NCBI RefSeq assembly: GCF_905220415.1
Contig: NC_059545.1
Coordinates: 3,358,001 to 3,422,000 of the forward strand
Direction: 5' to 3'
DNA from: Colias croceus
Lineage: Eukaryota; Arthropoda; Insecta; Lepidoptera; Pieridae
Length of the DNA stretch: 64,000 bases
Shown: positions 1-11,500 of the stretch, in pieces
Layout: every line of letters begins with the position of its first letter
How positions within the stretch are numbered: the stretch's first letter is position 1
Position numbers and translations under genes: made by a program
The notes under the pieces: generated by a model
What the model was told of the DNA's origin: nothing
The model's database searches: none
The model's input: the letters and a program-made list of their open reading frames with translations, nothing else

Positions 1-3000
1 CCTTATTAATTTAACATAATATATATCCGGACTTTCCCAAACGTAATTGTATGTGTTCGGTTCAAAGATATTCTACTCCCTCCCAGAAGATCGGCATTAT
101 ACCGCCATATGCCGTAACATAATATTTCATGTTATTATCGCATAACGTTCGTTGAATTGGAGAGCAGGATGCCCGTATTGCTAACCCTGCCACTTCCTAT
201 TCTACTATCTTACATCAGGGTCCCGAAACCTATTTAAGGATGGCAACATATCCGCATATGATTATTGTATGCTGTCAATTATTATAGGCGTGTTTTGCGT
301 ACCAGAAGAATCGTGTTTTCGTTCACTTTGCGAAATAATTGGTGTACGAATATACGCCGAAATAGTCGTAGGTACTAATATCCAAAAATATCGTTTGTAC
401 AAAATAATAATACTAACCGCGTGTCAGATTCCTTTTATTCCAACAAAAATGGTTTTCAATAATACTACAGTTGTACAGACTGGTCCAGTTTTAATTTAAG
501 CCGCAAATGTACTTGACATGGTTTACTGAACGTTAAATCCAAATAAAAAATGCCAAACCTCAACAAAAACCGAAAGGTGCTTATCATTTAAAGGAGATAC
601 TCGTATTGATAATCGTTTTGTGATTTTTTTTTAATAAAACAGAACTAATTGCAATTGATCCGCATCGATTTGAAGCCAATTATACAGATTCATTCTATAT
701 TCTGCATACACGTACAATAAATTACACATCGTTGCATGACTTTAAAGGAACATTGTGTCGCACGGCCGTGAAATCATTAGAGCGAATAAATGCAATCTAT
801 GAGCTGGTTACAAACTAGGGAAACGTTCAGATACTGCACATGCAGGAAGCGTAGTAACAAATGTTCAGTATCACATCTAATACCAAGGTGTAATAAGCCT
901 TATTAAAACTCAATACACGCTTGGATGGCACTCTGAAGGTATTACGAGACGCTTTCCGCCGGAAACCGCGGCTGTGAGAACCTTGTTAATGCGTTTACGG
1001 AGACTCGATTAGTTAAAAAGATCTTCGTTTAATTCGTTGTTATGAAACGTAAACGTAATTAACTCAGTGCTTTCACGGTCTCATTTAAGGTAGGTATTTA
1101 GCTCCAGGAAGACTTTTTACAAAACTCGAGTGAAACTTATTGCTTTCCACTGTGTAAAATTACTAAATAATATTTCTTTACAATATAAATCTTAGCGAAA
1201 AGTCACTTCTAGGTACATTGTCGTAACACAACACTTTACTTCATCAAATAGAACTGACATTTCTTACATAACCAAAGTCAACTTGTTTGTTTGTAAATGG
1301 CAACCGCGTAAAAACAAAACGCGTTTTTCTTGCGCGCCCCGTAAATCTCGAGCCAAAAATATCTCGGACATTTCCACATAATCCCCTCTAATAAATCATA
1401 AGGCCTTTTTGTAATAATACAAAGTAGGGTAAGTAGGTGAATATTCTGGACCTATAAACACTTACTTATTATAAAATGTATATAAAACACACATCCATTC
1501 ATCACAAAATTGGGAGTGAAGTGCCAGTATGATTGCGAAACAATTAGTAGAGAAAACTGAACGTACACGTAGTATTTTCTTAATAAACAGTTAGCTTTAC
1601 AAGCAGCTGGTCTCTGATTGCTGTCCGTCACGTGTTTAAGAACCTAATCTTGTTATTGCCACGTACCTACAACATTTGTAAGGTTTTACACGAGATAAAG
1701 AAAGAAGTCATAGAACTATTAACCACGGCACTATGTTTGGCCTTCACGACCATTTAACTACTAAATATGCAATACATTGATGTAATGCCAATAATAATAG
1801 ATCATTCAAATTCGTACTCGGACAATACGTAATTTTTATATTGAGTAGAAAAAGATTACCACTGGAAATAGAGCACGCTGCACGTGTAAGCTAAATTACT
1901 AAATCTTGGTATTATCACGTCTTCAAGATACAATGAATGAATACAAGATAAGGGTACTAACCAAATCACTTATTCACAGAAAGTTTCATAAAACAAAAGT
2001 ATGTGACACAATGAAAATAATAATTTGGCGACAACATCGAAACAGATCACATTACGAATATCAACATCGTGACTAAATTTAAAAACTAGAATCAAATAAA
2101 GAAACGGTAATAACCTTTTCAATCTAACCGTCGTTGATCTAACCAGACTCAACGTCAGACAATATACACAAATATACACCAATTAAATGTTATACGAAAT
2201 AAGGATAAAAACAAGTGTATTAAAACATGTCGTAAGTATTACGCTATATGTATTCAAATAAGATTTTATTTGGTGAATTAATTTCCTTTACTGGCTGATA
2301 AAAATATATTTAGTTAACCCATTTCCTTGTGTGCGGGATGTTTATGTTTTAGAGCGCGCATGTTTACAACATCAACAAAGTATTACGGCTTATCAAAACA
2401 TACGCAACGTACAGAAAAGTTCCATATAACTTTTAACGCTAATGTCTAATTCACCTTTTTTATTATCAATCGAATTCGATTACGATGTATTTGTTAGCTT
2501 CTATAGCAATTATAACGTTTGCAGACGAAGAAATAGAATCAATCATAAAAGGTATAGTAGTATTAATAATAGTCAATTGAGAAATTTCTATATCCAAACC
2601 AATTAACAGACCTTAAAAGTCAGTCAAGATATAGCATACGTCTTGAGACAAGTGAAGAGTTTTTACTGACGATAAACTACTTTTGCTTTCTAACTTTCGC
2701 CTTTTATTTATTATCTCTTTAACTCTTTGTAATGATACTGCTAGAAATTCATACAGTTACTGTTTTAGATATGCTGCACGTTTGGTATTAGATAGTGTAT
2801 AACAAGACCTATAAATATGAAATGTATATTATTATGTTGTTAGTAAATAGGTTAATGTTATCATGACTCAAACTGTGGGAACGAGGGGACTCCAGCAGTA
2901 TGGTTGAAATTAGAATGAGCTTTCATACCTACAAATTGCTTGAAAACTTTCTAAATAAATTTGTTTTTAGAGAACAATAAATCAAAAAAATATTTCGACA

Positions 3001-3035
3001 ACACAAACTAATAGATTTGAAATTTGAATATATTT
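1..3035. other. AT-rich intergenic DNA, no gene seen
   Basis: No open frame longer than 76 codons and no recognisable protein motif, repeat boundary or RNA gene on either strand. The short frames at 269-499 (+) and 1970-2182 (-) have compositions expected by chance. It could be intergenic or part of a long intron of a gene outside the window. Confidence 0.6.
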
Positions 3036-3039
3036 TAAT

Positions 3040-3729
3040 TTATTTATTTATTTATTTATTCAGGGCCACTTACAAAACATACACCAATAAAATAACAGAT
3101 ATACAAGATACAAATTAAGTGTTGTTTTACTTAAAAGTTGCCACGGCTTGTTAACGGACAAAAATAAAAGAAAAATATACAATTTATTCAAATGACTAAA
3201 TGACTATTTTGATAATTAACAAAATAAATCTTAGTTAAAAAAAAATACATATTTAATTTTAATACAACTGCAGACTACATTAAAAATAAAATTCATAAAA
3301 ATATAAACATTTAAATTCATAAAAATCAGTAGGGAATATAAAATATAACTTAATCCACATATAAAAAATTAATATCACAGCAAAATAAATAGGCACATTT
3401 AATACAATAAGCAGGTAGGTAATTAATTATAATCTGACTAATATGTACATTAATCCATTAGTCTAAACAATAAAACGTAAATTTCAACTACAATTAAAAA
3501 CCAATTATTAACAGTGTAAATAATGTATAAGACAATGTAAATAGAGTAAACCAATAAAAATAAAATCAATAGTAAACACAAGGCAAACACACAAAACTTA
3601 ACCAAGACCAATGATGTTCATGAAACAAATGAAGCAACAACATTATTTTTGAATTTTGGAAGACTGTCTGAGAATATGTCTATGTCTATTGCACGATCTT
3701 TTGACAACTTGTTATATCTGGGGTCACGG
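3040..3729 (-). mobile_element. LINE-like 3' end with ATAAA-type tail (minus strand)
   Basis: Read on the minus strand, an open stretch (3729 down to a TGA at 3618-3620) ends in a segment containing DRAIDIDIFSDSLPKFKN. It is followed by about 570 bases of AT-rich 3' UTR and closes with GGCCCTGAATAAATAAAT at about 3062-3040. A short tandem tail straight after a 3' UTR is typical of lepidopteran CR1- or RTE-like LINEs. The coding stub is too short to place in a clade, and the 5' side is cut where a fold-back repeat begins (3728). It could instead be the 3' end of another kind of processed insertion. Confidence 0.45.
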
Positions 3730-3783
3730 TAGTGCCCCCGCCAAGACGAGCCAAGCGAACAAGCGAAGCGCATGGGCACTACC
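3728..3783. repeat. 56-bp fold-back with GGTAGTGCCC ends
   Basis: GGTAGTGCCC at 3728-3737 is the exact reverse complement of GGGCACTACC at 3774-3783. The loop is GC-rich and contains GCCAAGACGAGCC, whose reverse complement recurs at 4427-4439 and in the duplicated unit at about 4684-4696, so this hairpin belongs to the same repeat neighbourhood. No target-site duplication is evident. Confidence 0.55.
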
Positions 3784-4401
3784 TACCTTTTCTCGAAGCG
3801 CTTCGACGTTTTTTTGAAACCTCATAACTTGGGTTTGGATTATGCTAGATCAACAAAATTTTCGGGATATATTGTCAATAGCGGACTTATTGAAAATATT
3901 AAGTTTTAATTACATTAGCTTTTATATTTCAGATTTTATTTATATCTAAAAAACGCTAATTTCGTCACTGACTCACTGATGATCATCAAAATTCTTAAGG
4001 TATTTCCTAATGTCCTAGAAAGCTGAAATTTTGTATGTAAGCTAGTATTAGCACACAAACAACAAAAAAATTATAAAACTTGTAACTTTCATCCCCCAAC
4101 CCCTTAAACTAGGGGATGGGAGTTTGTATGAGACCTGTTAAATTAAATTTTGATGACGCTAGAGGTCTTATCTAATAATCTAAAACTTGGTTCCCCTAGT
4201 ATATGTGGCTTGGCCGTTCTACAAGAACTATGTATAACACAAAAGTAATGAACAGTGAATTAATTTTTCACCTTACGCCGATGTGAATGTAGCGAAATGG
4301 CCAAGCCACATATTTTGACTAAGGTGTAGAGTTTGTGAAGTTAGGCCTTGTAGAGTTAGGGCGTGTAGTGTAAGAAGCTTGGCTCTACATGAGATCTGAT
4401 A
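3784..4401. repeat. Dispersed-repeat DNA with a 115-bp stem-ended segment
   Basis: No coding potential. ATATGTGGCTTGGCC (about 4200-4214) pairs with GGCCAAGCCACATAT (about 4300-4314), bounding a segment of about 115 bp that could be a small MITE. The text around 3790-3900 and 4080-4140 resembles common lepidopteran dispersed repeats, an impression from memory that needs a repeat library search. Confidence 0.4.
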
Positions 4402-4915
4402 ACTTTTTGACAGTGCGAGTCATATGGGCTCGTCTTGGCAACATTTTACATGAAAATGTTTTTGGTGGGATTGTTTTAAGAGCCTATTCATTGTGGCATT
4501 CTGACCCAGGTTGGTTTTAGATATTTTGGATTTAACATGGATATATTCTGACGTATCGGTTTTACGCATATATATGCGGCCGCTGCGCACCCATACGTGT
4601 TTCAGTGCGCGTGCGCGCTCGTGTTCGCGTTCGCGTTCGCGTGCGCGCTCGCGTTCGCACTTTTTGACAGTGCGAGTCATATGGGCTCGTCTTGGCAACA
4701 TTTTACATGAAAATGTTTTTGGTGGGATTGTTTTAAGAGCCTATTCATTGTGGCATTCTGACCCAGGTTGGTTTTAGATATTTTGGATTTAACATGGATA
4801 TATTCTGACGTATCGGTTTTACGCATATATATGCGGCCGCTGCGCACCCATACGTGTTTCAGTGCGCGTGCGCGCTCGTGTTCGCGTTCGCGTTCGCGTG
4901 CGCGCTCGCGTTCGC
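4402..4915. repeat. 257-bp unit duplicated in tandem (two copies)
   Basis: Positions 4402-4658 and 4659-4915 carry the same 257-bp unit and read as identical by eye. It starts ACTTTTTGACAGTGCGAGTC, passes through a NotI-like GCGGCCGC and ends in TTCGCG/TGCGCG hexamers. In copy 1 the hexamer stretch is only about 55 bp; in copy 2 it runs on into a 1.2 kb array. This suggests that slippage or unequal exchange in the hexamer part produced both the duplication and the expansion. Confidence 0.85.
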
Positions 4916-6052
4916 GTTCGCGTGCGCGCTCGCGTTCGCGTTCGCGTGCGCGCTCGCGTTCGCGGTCGTGTTCGCGTTCGCGTGCGCACTCGCGTTCGCA
5001 CTCGCGTTCGCGTTCGCGCTCGCGTTCGCACTCGTGTTCGTGTTCGCGTTCGCGTTCGCGTGCGCGCTCGCGTTCGCGTTCGCGCTCGCGTCCGCGGTCG
5101 CGTTCGCGCTCGCGTTCGCACTCGCGTTCGCGTTCGCGTGCGCGCTCGCATGCGCATGCGCGTTCGCATGCGCGCTCGCGTTCTCGTTCGCGTGCGCGCT
5201 CGCGTTTGCGTTCGCGTGCGCGCTCGCTTTCGCGGTCGCGTTCGCGCTCGCGTTCGCACTCGCGTTCGCGTTCGCGTGCGCGCTCGCGTTAGCGTTCGCG
5301 TGCGCGCTCGCTTTCGCGTTCGCGGTCGCGTTCGCGTTCGCATGCGCGCTCGCGTTCTCGTTCGCGTGCGCGCTCGCGTTCGCGTTCGCGTGCGCGCTCG
5401 CGTTTGCGTTCGCGTGCGCGCTCGCTTTCGCGTTCGCGCTCGCTTTCGCGTTCGCGTGCGCGCTCGCGTTCGCGTTCGCGTGCGCGCTCGCGTTCGCGTT
5501 CGCGTGCGCGCTCGCGTTCGCGGTCGCGTTCGCGTTCGCGTGCGCGGTCGCGTTCGCGTTCGCGCTCGCCTTCACGTTCGCGTGCGCGCTCGCGTTGGCG
5601 GTCGCGTTCGCGTGCGCGCTCGCGTTTGCGTTCGCGTGCGCACTCGCGTTCGCGTTCGCGTGCGCGCTCGCGTTCGCGTTCGCGTTCGCGTGCGCACTCG
5701 CGTTCTCGTTCGCGTGCGCGCTCGCGTTCTCGTTCGCGTGCGCGCTCGCGTTTGCGTTCGCGTGCGCGCTCGCTTTCGCGTGCGCGCTCGCTTTCGCGCT
5801 CGCGTTCGCACTCGCGTTCGCGTGCGCGCTCGCTTTCGCGTTCGCGTGCGCGCTCGCGTTCGCGTGCGCGCTCGCGTTGGCGGTCGCGTTCGCGTGCGCG
5901 CTCGCTTTCGCGGTCGCGTTCGCGTTTGCGTGCGCGCTCGCGTTCGTGGTCGCGTTCGCGTTCGCGTGCGCGCTCGCGTTCGCGCTCGCGTTCGCACTCG
6001 CGTTCGCGTTCGCGCTCGCGTTCGCGTTCGCGTGCGCGCTCGCGTTCGCGAT
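4862..6052. repeat. GC-rich hexamer satellite-like array (about 6/24-bp periodicity)
   Basis: About 1.19 kb made almost entirely of GCGTTC, GCGCTC and GCGTGC hexamers. Many stretches show a higher-order 24-bp unit made of two GCGTTC, one GCGTGC and one GCGCTC. Stop codons are nearly absent, so long frames run through several reading frames on both strands, reading as Arg-Ser, Arg-Val and Ala-Phe repeats (+) or Thr-Arg and Ala-Asn repeats (-). These follow from the repeat and are not evidence of genes. Blocks such as GCGTGCGCGC alternate purine and pyrimidine and could adopt Z-DNA. The array is extremely CpG-dense in an otherwise AT-rich region. Confidence 0.9.
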
Positions 6053-6086
6053 CGAGAAAAATTATAATGAAAGTTGTAATGCCTTA

Positions 6087-6663
6087 AGGTGCGTATAAAT
6101 TAAGCGCGGCAGCCGCGCGCACCAATGTTCGACCAGAGTTGACGTTCATTTGCTGCGCGAGCCAATATGTAGATATATTTTAAGTTGAACGTAGTTGCCG
6201 CGCGCGGCAGGCGATCCATCACGAACATCTCTTCTGTAGGACGCCAAAAGTGTAGAATTTTCTATTTCAAGTCAGGAATAGGTATATATCTATTTTCTTA
6301 CTGATTTCTACCCACGCATCATTCCTCAGCGATTTATTGTGGTATTGGGAGGATTTGTTGTTCCACAAAAATTCATTAGCGCCATGCAATTGTATTAGTA
6401 AACGGCACTTTTCGTTGTCCATTTTTACGTATATGCCGCGCGAGCCGAATCACCAAAACTACAAACCGTCCACACGGCGCGCGAGCGAACGCCTGAAGCT
6501 CCTTTGATGCGGTCTCAAAAACCGACAGAGAGCGGATCGCCCCGCGGCACGTTCGAGCGCGGCAATGTTCGCGTCGCCGCGCGCGCCGATCCCGTCTACA
6601 TAGTGCGCGGCCGCCGCGCGCGCCTATGTTCGATGGTTTGCCGCGCTTAATTTATACGCGGCT
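6087..6663. mobile_element. Harbinger-like MITE, 577 bp, TTA target duplication
   Basis: The left end AGGTGCGTATAAATTAAGCG matches the reverse complement of the right end apart from a few bases near the tip. Direct TTA repeats flank it (6084-6086 and 6664-6666). A three-base TWA duplication with GC-rich inverted ends points to the PIF/Harbinger group. The interior is CpG-rich with repeated CCGCGCGCGGC palindromes and has no transposase frame, so it is non-autonomous. It sits about 35 bp from the end of the hexamer array. Confidence 0.7.
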
Positions 6664-6722
6664 TTACATTATTTTTTTAAAACAATCAGAAATATCATAA
6701 AATCAATTTTTTTTAACTTGTG

Positions 6723-7151
6723 TTATCCGCCCTTGTTGCACCCAACTGGTAAAACAGATAGGACGTTAATTTTTTTATTGTCAGGGTTTTGCTTGTTGTA
6801 TTTTACAGTGGCTGCTAGAAATGTATCACGAAGACGGGGACTGCTCAGCCGAACCAGAATAGCGCGGGGCCTCAAGCTTTTAGGGTCTTTCTTAGCGATT
6901 CTACTACAGTAAGATATGTCTGTATCGTTTATGGGGCATGCCACTACTTTGCTTAGTTGTTTTACTACTGTAACCAGGTTTTCGGACTTATGCTCGGGTA
7001 CACATTGAACTTCTAAATTTGACGATCGCATGAGTTGGTCCAGCTGGATGCATCGCGCGGAGATGGTTGAGAGCTCGCTTTTTAATAATTCATTTTCTTT
7101 CTTTATACGTTCTGCACTATACTGCACTGATTTTAAGGATTGATGTAGCAC
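6723..7151 (-). pseudogene. LINE ORF1 fragment with FP25K-like C-terminal domain
   Basis: A 142-codon minus-strand frame begins with a coiled-coil-like stretch (KKENELLKSELSTI) followed by a segment containing SNLEVQCVPEHKSENLV, ISYCSRIAK and RPRAILVRL. This order is the FP-type ORF1 domain seen in CR1-like insect LINEs and distantly in the baculovirus FP25K family. The usual N-terminal PHD-like zinc finger is missing, and no endonuclease or RT follows downstream, so it is a truncated relic. It could be part of the same family as the RT relic at 9661-11500, but the two are not contiguous. Confidence 0.6.
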
Positions 7152-9660
7152 TTTAACGATTGTGATAAGTGATAACTGAGACTATGTGGGATAATTATAA
7201 ACTTGCGAGTAAAAAGTAAGTTAAGTACATGAAAAAAGACTGTACGCGACGTGTACATGGACGTGTATATATTTTTTGTTCTAAGTAAACTCAACGAAAC
7301 AATATCACGTTTTTTATACAATTCTTCGTCAATGCAGGCCATAAAAACATCTGTTAGTATGTCACCACAATACAAGTCGGTTAGGGGCAAGTAACAAAAC
7401 CGCCTTTGTCTTGGAACACCAACTTACGTCATTGCATTACGAAGAACAATTTGGTATGTAAATCGTATTCGCTGCTCTCTTAACAATTCGCTTAGCAGGG
7501 AGGATATCAAAATTATTTACATCACGCTACGGTAATACGACTGTAAGAAAACAGTAATTATTGTTTGTCTCATTGTTGCTCTCATAGCGACTATAATTGG
7601 ATACATCATAAACAACTTTTTTGCTTTAAATAAAATACATATTTAGAAACTAGAAATATTGCAATAACCGTTTCATAGCAATTTTCTTCTTGTTGTATTC
7701 AAAATAGCATGGAAATCACTATAAATCGAAATTGTGATTGATTTTCCAGTTTGCCGCAATAATTTCACATTGATCAAGCATGAGCAACTGTGCTAATTTG
7801 CTAACTCCTTTGGAGCGTGCTCCGCTGGGTTGTCAAAATCAGGCTTCCATACATATTATGTTGAATGGTGTCAGAAAGCGAGTGCGCCCTCCTGTCGCCG
7901 CTGGTCACGTCGTGGGGCGCTCGCGATCAATACCGCAGGGCTTCCCTGTTCGGCTTTACCCTAAGGCCATGAAACCGTTCACCCGACTCGCTTACAGTGC
8001 AATTCAACTAATGTTTACTCTAAAACAATGCAGATACTCCGTGAATGGATGCGGTTATTGGTTCATCGTTCACATCTGTTCTAAATTGTTGTAAAGTTTG
8101 TCTTGGGCTCAATATTATGTCATCGTACATTGCGGCATACGTTGTATATTGGCACAGACTGTTTTATATTGGCAACTCTTATTATACTTGTAAAGTGATT
8201 CCTTCTATTGTAATTGGTAGTTCATGTAATCTATGCAGTTGAAATTCCTTATATGAAGTGCACAATTACGTTTGCAGAAGCTATAATCGATAATTACATT
8301 ATCAGTGGTAATTTTGTTCACTCTGAAATGTAATCGAAATCACTTGATCGCCGGAAAAAGATCATTGCGAAACATTCGATGTGTAGAAAACTGGTTCTAT
8401 ACTATAACTATTTAAATCCTATTTGTACTGGATAACCAGTAGACATATTGAGTCAAGTCTAGGCATTCGTGGCCAGACCACAAGAGCCCTTATCAAGGCC
8501 TAGACAGAACTCCGCCGCTTGGAGTGTTCACGCATGATAAGAGTTCGTTGATGACTGGCTTCAAAACAGCATCCTGATAGCAGTTAAATACATGCACACT
8601 CCGAAGCTCACACATGATTTATTAGCTAGAGGTAAAAATTCAGACCACTTAGTATAAAATAAGGGAAATTTTGTAAAAACTAAATAGATAACATACAGTT
8701 GCAATAAATAGATGGAAGTTAAACATCGGGCAGAACGATTTCATCTCTAATTCAATTTTTTTTTCGCCGCCAGATTTTTATACTCAACGCTATTACCATT
8801 AGGACCAAATCATTACAACACGGTAAATATAGACTACTAAAGCATCGAGGCGGGTCATACCCACATGACTACAACTAAGTAATTTAATTTTCACATTAAA
8901 CATTACATTCATTAGAGCGGCAACACATGAATTATTTAATAAACCAGTTAATCAATTAGTTTATAAAGTCAATTAAGAGATGCGCTACATTCCAAGCAAT
9001 TTATTATTTTGTTTTCAAGAGACAAAAGCGTGGCTGAATGGAGAAACATTGTTGAAAATTACGAAGAGAAACTGCAATTGGAATAAAGCTAGCGCTCTGC
9101 CCAGATGTGCTATTATTTTTCATATAAGCATCACTAATTAAAATCTAAATATAGGTTCAGTGAATATAAAACTGTTTATTCATAGAGGATTAGCACATAA
9201 ATTATGTTTATAAAGTCATTTAAAGTTTATATTTTCATTACTTTCCGCTTGAGTGATAATAGACTGTCGAAATACTTAAACTTCATATAAATTAATTATT
9301 TATAGCTCTAACGAGGGAAATTGTTTCATTCGATAATTCAGCAAATTCGGCGTCTATTTCTGGCCTGTACATATTCTCCAAGATTCAACACTAATGGACC
9401 GTTTTGCCGTGACTCAATGAATTTCGGTTAGAATATTCACCATTTTATTCGTCGACCCCTCGGCAATTCGAAGGTTCGTAACGAACTGAATGAGCCTATA
9501 AGAGAACGTCACGACCCAAGCTTTTGTTTTTGTGCAAAACAACATCCCGTTTAATATATCCCTTATATCCCGTACAAAGTACCTATCCGAGGGTTATTTG
9601 GATTAATGCGAGAAAAATATAACATTTAGATTTTCCTCTTATCCATGTAATATTATTAAA
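7152..9660. other. AT-rich DNA without a supported gene
   Basis: The longest frame (7780-8094, +, 104 codons) is somewhat GC-richer than its surroundings but shows no recognisable domain or splice context. A small hairpin lies at 8457-8505 (GTCTAGGC paired with GCCTAGAC). Nothing else stands out. Confidence 0.5.
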
Positions 9661-10017
9661 TAATAAAATAAATAAATAAATAAATTCTTTATTTGACAAC
9701 AGAAATACATGTGTACATATGCAATTAGATTTTGGGATAACTTACATATAATTAAAACATAAACCGTAGGTTAATTGCGCTATTTAAACAATGTCTCCTA
9801 TACTAGGGAATGTCCTGTGTTACAGGAGACATTTATCCGTCCGTTGATACAAATGATATACCTGATTATTGTAACAATTCTATACCTACTATGCAAGTAT
9901 CACTTTAGCCAAAGATTTGGTGAATTTAAAAAATATACTCTTTAGGAAAAAAAAAAAAAAAAAGAGAAATTGAACTAAAAATCTAAAAGAATTTAAAAGA
10001 AAGGATATACGTATTGA

Positions 10018-10050
<33 letters not shown>

Positions 10051-10076
10051 TGTGAGGGAGTGTTCGTGTGTGTGTG
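10018..10076. repeat. (TG)n microsatellite
   Basis: A run of TG dinucleotides interrupted by TATG, GAGGGAG and TTCG. It lies inside the 3' UTR of the minus-strand LINE, about 20 bp from the end of its ORF. Confidence 0.9.
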
Positions 10077-10097
10077 TTTTCTATTTTGTAGTTTGGA

Positions 10098-11471
10098 TTA
10101 AATAATATAGTGATCTAACAAGTGTTCACATTCATCATAATTAAGATCTAGAAGGTAATTAGTTAGGTTGGACTTACATTGTAATGTGTTCATGTTGTGT
10201 ATATTAAGTGTCTTATTTAATTTATTATATAGATGAGCACTTAGGAATTCGTAATGTCTTTTTGCAAGCTTAGTATTTGTATATAAGACTGGGCATATCG
10301 GCGGGGGTCGCCTCTTATCTGGGAATTTACTTTTAGTTGCGGGAAGGCTTTTATGCTTCTTCAACATTGCCCGGAGTATATACATTTTGCGCACTGTAAG
10401 TACCTTAAAGTCAGTGTATACTTGTTTCGTTGGGTATCTGAAGGGTTTGTTGAGAAGAGATTTAATCACTGCTCTTTGAGCTCGTTCAGCTTGTAGAATA
10501 TTGTTTTTCGGAGCACCTCCCCAGACAGTGATGCAGTAACCAATAATTGATTCGCATAATGCGGTGTACACTATTTTAAGAACACCTTTATTGGCAGGGA
10601 TCCGTAATTTCTTAAAAACAAATATTAACTTACGTATTCGCGAAGAGATGGCTTCAAGGTGCTGTTTCCAGGAGAGGCAAGAGTCTAACCAGACTCCGAG
10701 ATATTTTACCGAGACGGCTCTATCTATGGATATACAATTGCAGGTATTTACTCTATCGCACGAGTGGGCTATAATTTTGAAAGAAGGTTCAGGTGGAATA
10801 GCAGATATTTTACTGGCAAAGGTAATAAATTTAGATTTTTTAATATTTAAGGTCAGGAAGTTTGAAGAAAGCCAATTTTGAACAACACTTAAAGCACCTT
10901 CCGCTCCTTTCTTTGCCTCATCCCAGTCACGGCCACTCACTAAAAGTACAGTATCATCAGCATATGCTATGATACGTGTAGAAGGATAAGCAAGTTGGCA
11001 AAGATCGTTAACATATATTTGAAAAAGGAGCGGAGATAGTAAACTCCCTTGGGGTAAGCCAAATTCCAAACATTCTTCAGTGCTGATATGACTACCAATC
11101 TTAACGGATTGAGTTCTATTCGAGAGGAAATCTTCTAGTAGTTTGTAAGCTGTTCCCCGGATACCAATTCGCTCGAGCTTTTTTAGTAGGATAGGGATAG
11201 AGATAGTATCAAAAGCTTTGGACAAGTCGAGGAATATGCCAATACACTTAAGTTTGTTGTCGATATTTTTAACTAAAAATTCTAGAAGTGCAGCGACTGC
11301 ATTTTCTGTTGACATGCCCTTTCGGAAACCAAACTGATTGTCAGCGATGATTTTATATTTCTCAAGGTAGCTATTCATGTTCTTGTATATTATTCTTTCT
11401 AAAATTTTGGAGATAGCAGGCAGTACTGAAATTGGTCTGTAATTATTAATACTATCTCTATATATTGACAA
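10098..11471 (-). pseudogene. Reverse transcriptase ORF of truncated LINE
   Basis: An uninterrupted 457-codon frame covers most of the RT domain of a non-LTR element. Visible motifs are NNYRPISVLP near residue 10, FGFRKGMST near 48, the first catalytic Asp in LDLSKAFDT (residues 81-89), LPQGSLLSPLLF (139-150) and the catalytic YADDT at 170-174. A long C-terminal thumb/connection region runs to the stop at 10098. The open stretch starts inside the RT, so endonuclease and early RT are missing and the copy cannot mobilise itself. No stop or frameshift is seen in the remainder, suggesting a fairly recent insertion. The given first codon is TTG and is not a true start. Confidence 0.85.
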
Positions 11472-11500
11472 AATAGTTTTAGAAGTATTCTCACTAAATT

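Larger units (their letters stand above)
9661..11500 (-). mobile_element. CR1-like LINE, 5'-truncated, with tetranucleotide tail
   Basis: A minus-strand non-LTR retrotransposon copy. The RT frame occupies 11471-10098 and opens a little upstream (to a stop at about 11501). A 3' UTR of about 400 bp contains a GT microsatellite and an oligo-A/T stretch, and ends in tandem ATTT units at about 9685-9661. The endonuclease and ORF1 parts are absent, as expected from incomplete reverse transcription. No clear target duplication was found. A CR1/Daphne-type assignment is an inference from the style of the RT and tail. Confidence 0.75.

Noticed and set aside
4854..6098. Long + strand frame of 414 codons (and overlapping frames on both strands) as a real protein
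   Set aside because: The frames are forced by a hexamer repeat that lacks stop codons in several frames; no unique sequence, start context or splice signal supports any one of them.
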